Assembly (NCBI GenBank): GCA_963281255.1
Contig: OY725500.1
Coordinates: 2,046,001-2,110,000, forward strand
Direction of reading: 5' to 3'
Length of the DNA stretch: 64,000 nucleotides
Source: Aphrocallistes beatrix
Lineage: Eukaryota; Porifera; Hexactinellida; Sceptrulophora; Aphrocallistidae
This document shows positions 45,139-56,634 of the stretch, piece by piece; the stretch's first letter is position 1, and every line of letters starts with the position of its first letter. Both the position numbers and the translations under genes were made by a program. The notes under the pieces were generated by a model. That model was not told where the DNA came from, did not search any database, and saw nothing but the letters and a program-made list of their open reading frames with translations.

Positions 45139-46330
45139 TTGATCTACTTGATAATGAATGAGATGGTTAAGGTGATCGATCGCGTATTGGAGAATTCTTC
45201 TTCTCTTCCAACCACCATTCTGGCTCGCTTCCCATTCTCACTAACCCAACATATCAGCTGGTTACTCCAGATTTTATTCCTGTCGTCTCCCAAACCTGGT
45301 GTTTCGTTCCATCCTCTCTCTCTCGCATTCTCGCATCCCTACTCGAGTTACCAACCGTTCTCATATCCCTATTCTATCCACTCGAAATCCATCTAACATC
45401 ACCTCCATCAAACCTCAGCGTAGCGTCTCTATAAACTACTCACATTATCTTTCTTTCTATCTTCTTAATGCTCGCAATCTTAGAACGAAGTCTACTCGCT
45501 TTCTCGATTTTGTTCCTGACTATCAACTTGACATTTTTGCCATCACTGAGACCTGGTTTAGGTCGAGGGATGCAGCTTCAAGAGCAGAATGCACCGTCGG
45601 GTTATATTTTCTTTGATCATCCGAGGTCTACACGACGTCAGGGTGGCAGTACAGCAATACTATACCGAGATAGCATAACAGTTAAGTACAATTCTTCTGG
45701 AGACCTTCTTTAGAATTCTCTGGATGGAGTCTTTTTATAAAAATATATACCTGCGTATCATTATAACCTACAGACCTCCTTTCTCCAAAATCCATCTCTC
45801 TATCTACTTTCCTATTTCGAACCTATCATCATATCAAAGGACCAACTAATCATATCAAGGGACTTCAATATCCTTATTGGTGTTCATCCGACTCCATCTA
45901 ATTCTCTGAGCTCCTACAATCTAAGTCTCTTGTTTAGCATGTTATCCAACCAACTCATTTAAAAGGCATTATTGATCTTGTTATAGCTCATTCATTGGAT
46001 AACATCATTTTCTCTGAACTTGAAGTCAAGGAACTATTCTCTGATCATGTGTGTTCAATTGTTCATTTATGTAACTCTGCATCACTCAATTCTGTCTCGC
46101 AGAGAACTTGATGCAAGAGGTTTGCTACATTCAAGTTCTGTGAAAGGTATCATTCAGTAAGGGTCTCTCCAGCAGCCTTAACAGTATCAGTATATATATT
46201 AATATAATACTGTTCGATCAGTTCTTCAGTAGTTTCGCAGTACTACGAATTCTACTACGAGGAATCTTCGGCAAATCTATTCCAAGTTTATTGGTACTGG
46301 TCAACTTTATTTCACGATATATTGCACGAG
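45139..46330 (+). pseudogene. LINE (non-LTR retrotransposon) endonuclease remnant
   Basis: 45430-45710 in alternating frames reads YLLNARNLRTKSTRFLDFVP, YQLDIFAITETWF and RRQGGSTAILYRDSI. These are the N-A-R-S-L and ITETW motifs of APE-type endonucleases, where Asn and Glu bind metal. Further on, ISRDFNILIGVHP (the G-D-F-N motif, Gly now Arg) and SDHVCSIV-like sequence at about 46040 carry the remaining catalytic Asp-Asn and Asp-His positions. Frames shift at least three times. Upstream sequence is Ser/Pro-rich. The reverse transcriptase is not found downstream. CR1/jockey-like by motif, subfamily unresolved. Confidence 0.7.
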
Positions 46331-46559
46331 CATTTTCTTCGCATCACGCATCATCTGCAAATGTTGTAGTTAGAAATTCAATTCATTTCTTTACTTCAAA
46401 TGGCATTACTTTTTGCCCTTGACACCTGACATGAATTGGGTAAATAATCTTCAAAATATGATGAAATACTCGACAACAAAAATAAGTTGTGAACTTTTCC
46501 AACGTACCAAGGTGTATTTCAGCTTCTTACCGAGCCTTCCTAGGTTTCCCATATCTTCC

Positions 46560-47205
46560 TTTGTTGCCTCCATAAAATTTAATAAACTTCCATAGTTTTC
46601 AAGGAAGTGCAGTAAGACGCATTACCTAACGTGTGGGGCATAACGGACGAATATTCATAGTACTATTGTTGTCAGGATCTTCCGAAACAAAACTCATGAA
46701 AATACCAAAGCGTTTAGGTGATGATCTAACAAAATTAATGATAGCATTCATGTGCTCTAAGGCCTTCTTGGCTATAGGGTTAATTGCACTGCATGCGTCT
46801 TGCAACACAAAATTCAGATTGTGACCAGCACAATATAGATATAAGGCCTTCCGATTTCTTCCATTATAAGTCTCTGTAAACCTCTATGAATGCTGCTCAT
46901 ATTCGCTGCACCATCATTGATTTGGCCACGGAGGTTTAAAATAGAAAATAGAAAGGCCAATACGGAATAACACATATTTTAAGATCTCGAGTAAAGTAGA
47001 GGCATTAGTAACGGTAGTTTTGTAGAAGCCGAGAAAGATATCCGTTGTCTCAAAGTCGTCGGAGCAGTAACGTAAGCAGATGCTTCCTATTGGGAAATTA
47101 TTGTAATATATTACCTGTGTTAGAACATACAAAATTACTTGCTCACATCTCGTTATGCCACTCGTTTCATCCATAATATTTGAATACATATATAGTACTG
47201 TGTTT
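46560..47205 (-). pseudogene. Third hAT transposase, internal fragment
   Basis: Minus-strand pieces: SNIMDETSGITRCEQVILYV (47189 on), DIFLGFYKTTVTNASTLLEI, then in another frame NDGAANMSSIHRGLQRL, AGHNLNFVLQDACSAINPIA and NIRPLCPTR-stop. These align in order with the intact hAT at 26855 (MDETQDIS, DGASNVSG, AGHNLNLVLNDV, CPTRW), with stop TAA at the Trp side. Both ends are missing. It is a different, older hAT than the complete one. Confidence 0.75.
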
Positions 47206-47370
47206 CATGCCCAAGGATGCTTATATTTCGTTTTGTATTTCAGGAAACATGAATTTTAACATGCGATTATCAGTAATGTATTAATTAACGTCAGTATTGA
47301 ATCTAAAAAACACGCATATTGGAGGTTAAGTATGATAGGGATAATTATAATTAGTTAAAACTTATATATA

Positions 47371-47816
47371 CAGTCGAACCTGCTGTAACGGCCACTCTGT
47401 ATAACGGTCACCTGTCTATAGCGGTGACCATTGAACAGTCCCGTCCGAAATTCTATAATATTGACCCTGTGTATAGCGGTCACCTGCTCAACGCGGCCAG
47501 CGGCCACCCATTTGCAGTCCCTTACTGGCCCAAAAACTGTGTATAACGGCCACTACCTGTCTATAATGGTCACTACCTGTCTATAACGACCATCACCTTT
47601 TTCACCTTTTTATGTGTTTATGACAGGACCTGTTACGAACGATTAACAAGTTTCATTATATTACTTCAAGTAATAGATTTCTAAAAACTTGATATTCATT
47701 TCACTACGTTGATACCTTTTGAGGATTAAGACAATCACCTGTATATAACGGCCACCTGTGTATAACGGCCAATTTTGTCCAGTCCCTTGGGTGGCCGTTA
47801 TATATAGGTTCCACTG
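47371..47816. mobile_element. 446-bp pogo-type MITE (P3)
   Basis: TA-flanked; starts CAGTCGAACCTGCTGTAACG and ends GGTTCCACTG. The phrase GTATAACGGCCACCTGT recurs several times within both ends. A second copy is at 55333-55713. Confidence 0.85.
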
Positions 47817-47893
47817 TAGTTTTGTAATGTACCTTCCAATTAAACGTGTTATAACCCATAGATTACCATAATCTTTCTCGTTACCATGTCTTC

Positions 47894-48447
47894 TTAAGGG
47901 TGGTGTTTCCTTCCAGAACTAACTTTAAAGATTTTCATTATTTTATCCTGAATTTTTTGGTGGAAACTATTCTCGATGAGTTATGTGCAAAAATACATTT
48001 TTTGGAACTTAAGAAGCAAGAAAAAAATTTTTGTCCTCAAATCACCTAATTTATAGAGGACATTCAAGGAAACTTCAATGGCTTATGTCTCTTTTACTCA
48101 ATTATTCTTGTATGAAATCGTTGAATAAAGAAAATAATAGGAATATAATTTTGAATTTTAACCTAAATAATTTTTTCTTTCAAATTTCGTTGATGCAATA
48201 TTTAGAGGCAGATTTTCAAAGAAAAAATATTTTAACTTTCTTCTAAAGTAGAATTTCGAAAATCTGTCCCTATCATTTTGTTCAACGTGACGAGATCTTT
48301 CCAAAACCATCGAGTTTTTTACTCTACGACTTTTGTAACTAGAGATTCCTCCGTTGTAAAATTGATTTTTTTGAGTGCTAAAAACAGGCTACAAAGCAAT
48401 TTTCTTCGGAAAGGCTTGATTTCCAATAGTTTTTACTGTGTCCTAGT
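47894..48447. mobile_element. Family B element, left end
   Basis: Starts TTAAGGGTGGTGTTTCCTTC. Runs in the inverse direction relative to 2576-3800 (AACTAACTTTAAAGATTTTC) and stops abruptly where family A sequence begins. Confidence 0.75.
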
Positions 48448-48650
48448 CTTAAGATGTGCTAGCGGAAAACGAAAAAAACTGATTTTGAGACACTGTATCT
48501 CAAAAACTAGAAATGAGAATCAAAAACAGTTTGGAATGTGCAAGTATTTCTTGACGGAGAAACCTGCCCACGCTTAACATCTCTTATAGCTCTACTTTCA
48601 TCGTATGCTGTAAGCCAAATCATATGTTTTTTCGAGGGCGGTATCCTTAA
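48448..48650. mobile_element. Family A element, right end
   Basis: From TTAAGATGTGCTAGCGGAAA to the terminus TTCGAGGGCGGTATCCTTAA. Together with the preceding B piece it makes a unit with a B left end and an A right end, both bounded by TTAA. Confidence 0.75.
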
Positions 48651-48842
48651 GGATATTATTTCACTATGATTGCTTATTTAACGAGGCTTCTCATTCTTAT
48701 TGATACATGTAAGTTTATAAACATTTATTCAAATTATAGAGGCGAATAATATTACATATTGGGTGCTCGGATTTTAAGAATGAAATGTTCGGAATTAGCG
48801 AGGGTTCGGATTGGCGAGTTTCGGACTATCGAAGGGGTAGTG
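48651..48842. mobile_element. Pogo-type MITE (P1 family), left-truncated at TTAA
   Basis: Continues GGATATTATTTCACTATGAT as in the P1 copy at 4196, starting exactly at the internal TTAA of P1. It ends GGGGTAGTG followed by TA. The A/B composite probably inserted at this TTAA. Confidence 0.7.
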
Positions 48843-49079
48843 TACCATAATTGCACTACGTATTTTATTAGTTAGCTTGTATCTGGCTTCAGGGGAACGC
48901 ACCTTCAATGTTTTGAAGCAAGTTAAAAATTACTGCCGTTCAACTATGGGATAAGGAATTTTAAATGGGCTGACCATGCTTAATAACAATTATACCTCAT
49001 TAATTTATTCATTCACATAGAAAAAGGCGAGAAAGCATTTACCAATTAAAGTTGGTTTGTTTGTATTCACAATTTTTAT

Positions 49080-50305
49080 GAAATTAAAAAAGCAAAAGTA
49101 TACCAAAATCCACAGATTTCCTTGTGCACCCTAACCACGAATATTTTGAGATAATTGTGAATAATAATTCATATCCATAGCACTACGAAGTATAATCCAT
49201 CATTTTAGAATGAATAAAGAGTTCCAAAAAGTATATTAGGAAGTTAGAGCAAAAGTCTACGACTTTTAGTTTCCAAGTTAGGATTTTCGAAAAATGCTAC
49301 GTCATCATATGACAAAATTCTAAAACTTAAAATTCCATAGGATATAGTGCAATTATTATCAATGAATCGTATATGTACCCTAATTAAAATCATATTAGGG
49401 ATTGAGAATTAAGAATTTGGGTTTATTTTTACAGGGATAGAGAAATATCTCTCTTTGGACCCTAAATGGGGGTTTATGACCGAATCTGGGATGTCCAAGG
49501 CCAGAACTTTCAAAATAATTATTAAAAGTTCTCCAATTTTATGTACACATCATTAACGACAATTGTGTTCATTATTTGGCATAATAGTCACATTTGGATA
49601 CATATTTCATGATTAGATTCGCCATTTTCTAATATATTTTAAGTTCTCCACATAGAATTTGTATTACAATTAAGTCAATGATAATTCGTGAAATTATTAC
49701 TTTTTGACAAAGTGATGTTTGAGGAACCTATATATTTTCGCATTTATCCTTTCATTTAAGGCTATAATAGATTATATATCTTCAATAGTTTTTAAGATAT
49801 GACATCGGCCTCTTTCGGGACCATAGAGAGATATTATGCACGAACTTTACGTATAATAAGCTATATCCTAAAATTTTTTTGAATCAATCAGAATATTATT
49901 TCTGATCCAATGATCCTAAATATCCGTTATCAAATAAGCTTTTTCCCGGGCATTATATTAATGAACTTCCTTATAGAGCAATTTTGATTGGATTTTATTT
50001 GGCCTTCTAAATCTTTGTGTTGTATAATCTCCTAAGGGGCCATAACAATGTTAAGCTCCATATCATTAAATAAATATCAAATAAGTTAAAAACTAATTGA
50101 TGAATACATCAAAAACCTCCAATAATTTTTCAATTTTCAGTAACGCTAAACTTTTGGGGTTTAACCCATAAAATATCAAAATAAATACCCTCCAACTAGT
50201 ACTATCAGATGGTAGACCGCTCAGTAATACAATGGAATTAACGATACAAAAGTTTGCCGGGTTTTTTTCACGTCAGCCAAAGTTTTTCGAGGGTGGTATC
50301 CTTAA
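49080..50305. mobile_element. Family A element (first subtype), right terminus present
   Basis: Long inverse-oriented A copy (GATTTCCTTGTGCACCCTAA, GAATTAAGAATTTGGGTTTA, TGGGATGTCCAAGGCCAGAA) ending TTCGAGGGTGGTATCCTTAA. The left terminus is missing. The 237 bp between the P1 MITE and this copy shows nothing. Confidence 0.75.
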
Positions 50306-50375
50306 CTTTTTATAATCGATTTCACTCAAAAATCATAAAATTTGTCAATTATTTATTTTTGATGTGTAATTATGA
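50306..50375. repeat. Family D repeat, tiny inverted remnant
   Basis: TTTATAATCGATTTCACTC, AAAATCATAAAATTTGTCAA and TTTTTGATGTGTAATTATGA correspond to the D segment after the GC-rich cassette. Confidence 0.5.
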
Positions 50376-50509
50376 CTTTTTTTTTCTAAAATCAGCACAA
50401 AAATTCTAAAGTATCCAAATTCATTTTGTTCTGGCCTTTTCTACGAGTATATTGTAAAAGGATCTAGACAAATATGCGAAATTTGAGTTTCTATACGGCT
50501 GATGAAAAA

Positions 50510-51027
50510 GCTGAATAAAACCGAATGGAATAAGGACAAACAATATTCATGACTGGAATAAGTCGAATTGTCAATCCGGAATAAGGCCGAATTAAGTTCA
50601 TGACTAGAATAAGGCCGAATATTCAACACTGGATGGTATAAGTCCGAATTTTCAAAACTGGAATAAGGTCGAATTTTCATTTTGGAACTAGAGTGAGAAT
50701 GGTTTTTAATTTGTGAACTAAAGAATGGAGAGTCGATTGGGAGCATCACTTGGTTTGTTTGGAAACAGGGAGATTTTAAGGATTTTTGACATGGAATATT
50801 TTGAAAATTCGCCTAGTGAGGTGTTTTTAAGCAAAATATATATTCAACTTGTTTGTCACTTATTTATTTCAGTATTACGCACATATCACTCGACTCATCC
50901 AGTTGTGAAAATTCGGCCTTATTCTAGTTATGAATTTAATTCGGCCTTATTCCGGATTGACAATTCAGCCTTATTCCAGTCTCATTTTCGCCCTTATTCC
51001 AGTTTGAAAATTCGGCCTTATTCAGTC
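50510..51027. mobile_element. Foldback element 4 (24-29 bp unit arms)
   Basis: Left arm (50510-50690) has about six units of CTGGAATAAGGCCGAATTTT plus 4-7 bp. Right arm (50904-51027) has about five inverted units (AAAATTCGGCCTTATTCCAG). The spacer of about 210 bp is not repeated and has no ORF. Edges are approximate because no target duplication could be read. ORFs on both strands are repeat translations (IRPYSS periodicity). Confidence 0.8.
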
Positions 51028-51040
51028 AACTCTCTCGAAC

Positions 51041-51311
51041 CAATGTTGACATTGTTATGAGTCTGGGTCTTACCTGCTGGCTACCACCCACGATGTTACC
51101 TAGTAGTAGGCTGAACCAAATAGTATAAATTACTTCATTTATTATATACTACTTAGTCTTTACTGTTGACATACTATTTGGTATTTCTTCTTTTATCTAT
51201 ACACTTACGTTAGTCTTCATAACGAGTTCATAACATAAATACCAAATTTCGTCATAGCAACCTCTCTCACTATTACCGTACCCCTTTACGCGAGGGCCAG
51301 ACGATAGTGGA
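51041..51311. other. Leader or LTR-like region of the gypsy element
   Basis: Non-coding sequence directly before the gag-like frame. It could contain a decayed 5' LTR (TGTTGACATTGTTATGAG at the left, GTGGAGTGGTAGTCCC near a possible primer-binding region), but no second LTR is present in the window to confirm this. Confidence 0.3.
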
Positions 51312-51869
51312 GTGGTAGTCCCTATTCGTGGCAGCTGTCTCGTCAATGGAGGGAAAGGCTGCGGTCAAGCTATTGCCAGCTTATGTGAAGCAAGGAAGGC
51401 TGGAGGAGAAAGTGGTACTCACCGCAATTGGAAAGATACGCTCGAGGACGCGTTCAAGTGCCTCAAAGAGAATCTGGACCCCGATGAGGACGAGTTTGAG
51501 GCAGCAGCCAAGTTCCGCAGAATGACATGGACTCCAGGTGAACCAGCCCCCGTAATGGATCGAGCGTTTGAGAAGACACCTCACTGCGAGAGTTATGTGG
51601 ATGACATCCTTGTATTCTCGCTCACACTCGAGAGTCACCTTGACCACTTGAGGGATGTATTCATTGCCTTAGAGGGCAGGCTTGCAGCTACGCAAATATA
51701 AGTGTAAATTAGGGGTTAATTCAGTTTAATTTCTGGGACATAGAATCTCATTCGAGGGCAGAAGTCCAGTGCCAGAATATGCGGGCGTAAGCTCCAAAAT
51801 TTCCCTCAGCCGAAATATGTTGCAACAGTACAGCGTTTCATTGGGGTGGTTAATTATTATAGGTGCTAC

Positions 51870-52435
51870 ATCCTTACTATTAAAACTCGATTAATGTGTA
51901 TATATATATATATCTGTAACGAATTGATTGAAGAAACTGCTGGTCCTAGAAAGCTATTTTTTGGCATCTGGGAGTCTTTTAGCTATGGCTCCAGTAAGTT
52001 CTGAGCTCAGAGCAAAATGTCAACTCATCATGGAATTATGACGTCATTGTCACATTTTTAAAAGTTAAGCAACAGAGTTATTCGAGCATAACTCAGCCAT
52101 TATAGGAGATAGAAGGCTGAAATTTTAATAGAATATGTATACTAACATACCTCACACATGATGCAAATATCATCCAAAAATGATGACTCATCACTTTGTC
52201 ATGACGTCATCATTGCTCATCAAAAATTTCAAATTTGGTGATTTTTCGAGTGATGTCGATTTTAACACTAAGATAGACATATTTAGAGATGCTATCTCCC
52301 TTATAGTTAACCAATGTGACCCCAGGCGACCGAAGGTAGCCTCAGGCGGACACAAAGTGTCCGCCAGCCGCGCAGCGCAATCAAGCGAAGCGCGTTGTAT
52401 ATAAATAAATATACATTGGTTTTAATATTAAGGAT
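51870..52435. repeat. Family D repeat, full length, inside gypsy RT/RNase H
   Basis: From ATCCTTACTATTAAAACTCG through GTAACGAATTGATTGAAG, TTTTGTCATGACGTCATC and the cassette GCGGACACAAAGTGTCCGC to AATATTAAGGAT. Termini are inverted (CCTTACTATTAAAAC / GTTTTAATATTAAGG). It gives the family's best full-length limits. Confidence 0.85.
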
Positions 52436-52937
52436 ATATATATATATATCTGTAACGAATTGATTGAAGAAACTGCCGGGCGCAGAAGGCTGATTTTTGG
52501 CATGTGGGAGTCTTTTGGCTATGGCTCCAGTAAGTTCTGAGTTCAGAGCAAAATGTCGACTCATCATGGAATTATGACGTCATTGTCACATTTTTAAAAG
52601 TTATGCAACACAGTTATTCGGGCATAACTCAGCGGTTTAAGAGAAAGTTTAAGAGAATCTGTATACTAACATACCTCACATATGATGCGACTTTTATCAA
52701 AAAATGATGACTCGTCACTTTGTTATGACGTCATCATTACGCATCAAAAATTTTAAAATTGACAAATTTGATGATTTTCCGTGCGATATACTAGATTATA
52801 ACAGTAGGACAGACATATTTAGAGATGTTATCTCCCTTATAAATAACCAATGTGACCTCAGGCGACCGAAGGGAGCCTCCGGCGGACACAAAGTGTCCGC
52901 CAGCCGCGCAGCGCAAGCAAGCGAAGCGCGCTTGTAC
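52436..52937. repeat. Family D repeat, second tandem copy
   Basis: Head-to-tail with the previous copy, sharing one AAGGAT junction and a (TA)n run. It keeps the palindromic cassette exactly and ends CGCGCTTGTAC where gypsy coding resumes. The gypsy flanks on both sides fit together, so the pair came in as a unit or in two nested steps. A TAC at each edge may be the target duplication. Confidence 0.8.
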
Positions 52938-54391
52938 AGAATATGTTGGGAATAGCCGAGCCCCTGTACGGATTGCTGAAGAATGAGAGAAGATGGGATT
53001 GGGACTGTAGATGCCAGATGGCGTTTGAGACGCTGAGAACTCAGTTGACCAAGGAGCCGGTCATACTATCGCACCCAGACTGCAATGGCGAATTTTACAT
53101 AGAAGAAGATGCGAGTTTGGGAGGTGTGGCGGCCGTGCTTTCTCAATTGGACAGGAACACTGAAAAATTGCGTCCAGTTCATTTCTTTTTGTCTTCTTTG
53201 AGTCCCACCAAGAGAAATTACTCCGCAGGGCAATTAGAGGATTGGGCCCTGGTGGTTGCAACTCGAAAATGGGCGGTTTATCTCAAAGGGGCCACTGAGA
53301 TAGTACTCCTCCCAGACCACTCCGCTTAGTTGGCAGAAAACACAGAGAGACCCTAAGCACACATATGCTCGGTGGCTTATGGAATTACATGAGCTTTCGT
53401 TTAGGATCGTGTACAGACCAGGACGTAGGAATCAAGTTGCCGACTACTTGATCCGCAACCAGGAGCTTGATTACGATGAAGAAGTGAATCAGGAGTCGCA
53501 CTTTGAGGATAGGGTTTTCATCACAGGAGGTATCCCGAGCAGACTTTTTAATAAGATCCTCGAGGGACAAGTAAGGGATGAAGTTATCCGGAAGGCATTG
53601 ACCGAGATTGATCGAGAGGGTCAGGTGCGTATGATCAGCTAAAGAATGTGGCTGACAAGTTGAGAAGGAGTGGGAAAAGTTTGTACTTCATGAACAGGGT
53701 GGTGGTTCCGATTGAGCTACGTCAAGTGGCGATGTTACATACACACGCCCAACACCATTTCGGTCAGGCAGGCACAACCCGATCTCTACGGAGGAATTTC
53801 TTTTGGCCACAAATGGTACGGGACGTCAAGTCGTTTTGTCGCAACTGCCTAACTTGCCAAAGGGCGAAACATAAGTCGAGTGGAATAGAACCTATGACGA
53901 TGATGGAGATAGGAGAGGGAATTCCGGGTGATGCAATCTCGATGGATGTAAGGACACTCCTATGGTCCGACGATCCAGAGGACGGGTATCGGTATTTTCT
54001 TCTTATGGTTGACCTATTCACAAGATATGTGGAGTTACAGCCCTTGAGGGATCAGGAGGCGGACACATTGCTTGCGGCCTTCCAGCAGGGTTGGTGTACC
54101 GTGGTCATGGTATGCCATCAATAATCCTGACCGATAAGGGAGCGAACTTAGACGGTAGGGTGTTTTGAGGATTTTGCTTGAAAGCAGGGGTCGACAAGAG
54201 GTCCACAACTCCATACCACCTTCAAGCCGATGGAATGGCTGAGCGGAACATAAGGTTGGCAAAACAAGTTATCCAATGTCTCCAAGCGGACCGTCAGCTC
54301 TCTGAGGGTTCTTGGCCGGGGCTTCTAACTGAGGTCAGCATCCAAATGAACAGCATGGTAAACTCCACCACTCACGTATCACCTCACTTAC

Positions 54392-55330
54392 TTAAGGATA
54401 CCGCCCTCGAAAAACCTTGCCTGGCGTAAAAAAACCGGCAATTTTTTATTGCTAATTTCATTGTATTACTGATCGGTCTACAATCTGATAGCACTATTTG
54501 GACGGTATTTAATTTGATTTTTGTGAGTTAACCCCCTAAAGTTCAGCGTTAATAAAAATTGAAAAATTATTGGAGGTTTTTGACTCATTTATTACAAATT
54601 AGTTTTTAACTTATTTGATATTTTTTCAATGATATGGACCTTAACATAGTTTTGGCACCTTTGGAGATTATATAACACAAAGATTTAAAAGAATGGGCAA
54701 ATAAAATCCAAACAAAATAGCTCTATAAGGGAGTTCATTTATATAATGCTCGAGAAATCGCCTGTTTGATCACAGATATTTAGCGATCACTGGGTCAAAA
54801 ATAAAATTCTGATCGTTTCAAAAATAAATTTGTTCGGATCTGACCATTTGTTCTTGAGATATCGCTCATTATAGGTAAAGTTCGGGCATAATATCTCTCT
54901 ATGGTCCCGAAAGAGGCGATGTCATATCTTAAAAACTATTGAAGATATATAATCTATTATATTCTTAACTAAAAGGATATATGTAAAATATATAGGTTTC
55001 TCGAACATTCCTTTGTCAAAAAATAAAAAAGTATCGACTTATCATTGATTTAATTGTACTACAAATTCAATGGAGAACTAGAATATATTAGAAAATGGCG
55101 AATCTAATCATTAAATATGTGTCCAAATGTAGCTATTATGCTAAATAATGAATACAATTGTCGTTAGTAATGTATACAGAAAGATTGGAGAACCTTTGAT
55201 AATTATTTTAAAAGTTCTGGACTTGGACCGCGCAGATTCGATCAAAAACCCCCATTTAGGGTCTAAAAAGAGATATCTCTCTATCTTTGTAAATATAAGT
55301 CCAAATTCTTAGTTCTCACTTCCTATCATG
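54392..55330. mobile_element. Family A element, left terminus present
   Basis: TTAAGGATACCGCCCTCGAA inserted in the gypsy integrase 3' region. Typical A phrases to CTCACTTCCTATCATG, where it is broken by a pogo-type MITE. No right terminus. Confidence 0.8.
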
Positions 55331-55332
55331 GC

Positions 55333-55713
55333 TACCCAAGGGACTGGACAAAATTGGTCGTTATACACAGGTGACCGTTATATACAGATTATTGTCTGTA
55401 TCTCCAAAAAGTATCAACGTAGTTAAAAAATATCAAGTTTTCAGAAATCCATGACTTGAAGTGATTACATGAAATTTGTTTATCGTTCGTAACAGGTCAT
55501 GTAATAAACACATAAAAAGGTGAAAAAGGTGATGGCCGTGATACACAGTTTAGGGTCAGGTAGGGACTACAAACGGGTGGCTGCTGGCCGCGTTGAGCAG
55601 GTGACCGCTATACACAGGTTCAATATAATGGAATTTCGGACGGGACTGTTGATTGGTGACCGCTATAGACAGGTAACCGTTATATAGAGTGGCCGTTATA
55701 GCAGGTTTGACTG
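55333..55713. mobile_element. Pogo-type MITE (P3), left end lost
   Basis: Inverse copy of 47371-47816: starts within CCCAAGGGACTGGACAAAAT and ends TTATAGCAGGTTTGACTG followed by TA. Phrase GACCGTTATATACAG repeated. Confidence 0.75.
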
Positions 55714-55715
55714 TA

Positions 55716-56291
55716 CATATATATATACAACCGCGCTTCGCTTCGCTTGCTTGCGCTGCGCGGCTGGCGGACACTTTGTGTCCGCCGGAGGCTCCCTTCG
55801 GTCGCCTGGGATAAGATTGGTTAATTATAAGGGAGATAACATCTCTAAATATGTCCATCTTGGTGTTAAAATCGATTTCACTCCAAAAATCACCAAATTT
55901 GTCAATTTTAAATTTTTTGATGCGTAATGATGACGTCATAACAAAGAGATGAGTCATCATTTTTTGCTGATAGGTGCATCATACGTGAGATATGTTAGTA
56001 TACAGATTCTATTAAAATTTCAGCCTCCTATCTCCTATAATGGCTGAGTTACACTCGAATAACTGTGTTGCTTAACTTTTAAAAATGTGACAATGACGTC
56101 ATAATTCCATGATGAGTCGACATTTTGCTCTGAGCTCAGTACTTACTGGAGCCATAGCCAAAATACTCCCACATGCCAAAAATCAGCTTTCTTCGCCCAG
56201 CAGTTTCTTCAATCAATTCGACAGATATATATATATATATGTATATATATATAGTACACATACACATTAATCGAGTTTTAATAGTAAGGAT
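55716..56291. repeat. Family D repeat, full length, inverted
   Basis: Cassette GCGGACACTTTGTGTCCGC intact, then GATAACATCTCTAAATATGT, AATGATGACGTCATAACA, ATTCCATGATGAGTCGACAT and the end ATTAATCGAGTTTTAATAGT then AAGGAT. It is followed without a gap by a D copy in the opposite orientation. Confidence 0.85.
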
Positions 56292-56634
56292 ATATCTGTA
56301 ACGAATTGATTGAAGAAACTGCCAGGCGTAGAAACCTGATTTTTGGCATGTAAGAGTCTTTTGGCTATGGCTCCACTAACTTCTGAGCTCAGACCAAAAT
56401 GTCGACTCATCATGGAATTATGACGTCATTGTCATATTTTTAAAGTTAAGCAATACAGTTATTCGAGCATAACTCAGCCATTAAAGGAGATAGAAGGCTG
56501 AAATTTTAATAATTTATGTATATTATTATTTCTGACATATGATCCAACTATAGTAAAAAATGATGACTCATCACTTTGTTATGATGTCATTATCACGCAT
56601 CAAAATCTTAAAAATTGACAAATTTTGTGATTTT
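56292..56634. repeat. Family D repeat, truncated on the right
   Basis: ATCTGTAACGAATTGATTGA through ATGACTCATCACTTTGTTAT to TTTTGTGATTTTTATATTAC, where the THAP-integrase sequence begins. The GC-rich cassette is missing. Confidence 0.75.

Larger units (their letters stand above)
51312..54391 (+). pseudogene. Ty3/gypsy retrotransposon remnant (gag-RT-RNase H-integrase)
   Basis: 51312-51701 is one frame: a gag-like part (WKDTLEDAFKCLKENLDP, PGEPAPV) joined by deletion directly to the reverse-transcriptase active site ESYVDDILVFSLTLESHLDH. The RT tail follows in a shifted frame (FLGHRISFEG, QRFIGVVNYYR). Two D repeats (51870-52937) interrupt after NYYR. Coding resumes at 52943 with AEPLYGLL, LSHPDCNGEF and IEEDASLGGVAAVLSQ (RNase H). 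Then FRIVYRPGRRNQVADYL, the integrase zinc finger (HTHAQHHFG, CRNCLTCQRAK), core GDAISMDV, ILTDKGANLDG and ADGMAERN with the three acidic residues. Stops and frameshifts are at 51716, 53327, 54122 and 54166. It is cut at 54392 by an A element; protease and the 3' LTR are not seen. Confidence 0.85.

Noticed and set aside
50441-51060. ORFs of 102 and 111 codons on both strands
   Set aside because: Products of the foldback 4 arms; the IRPYSS-type periodicity follows the repeat unit.
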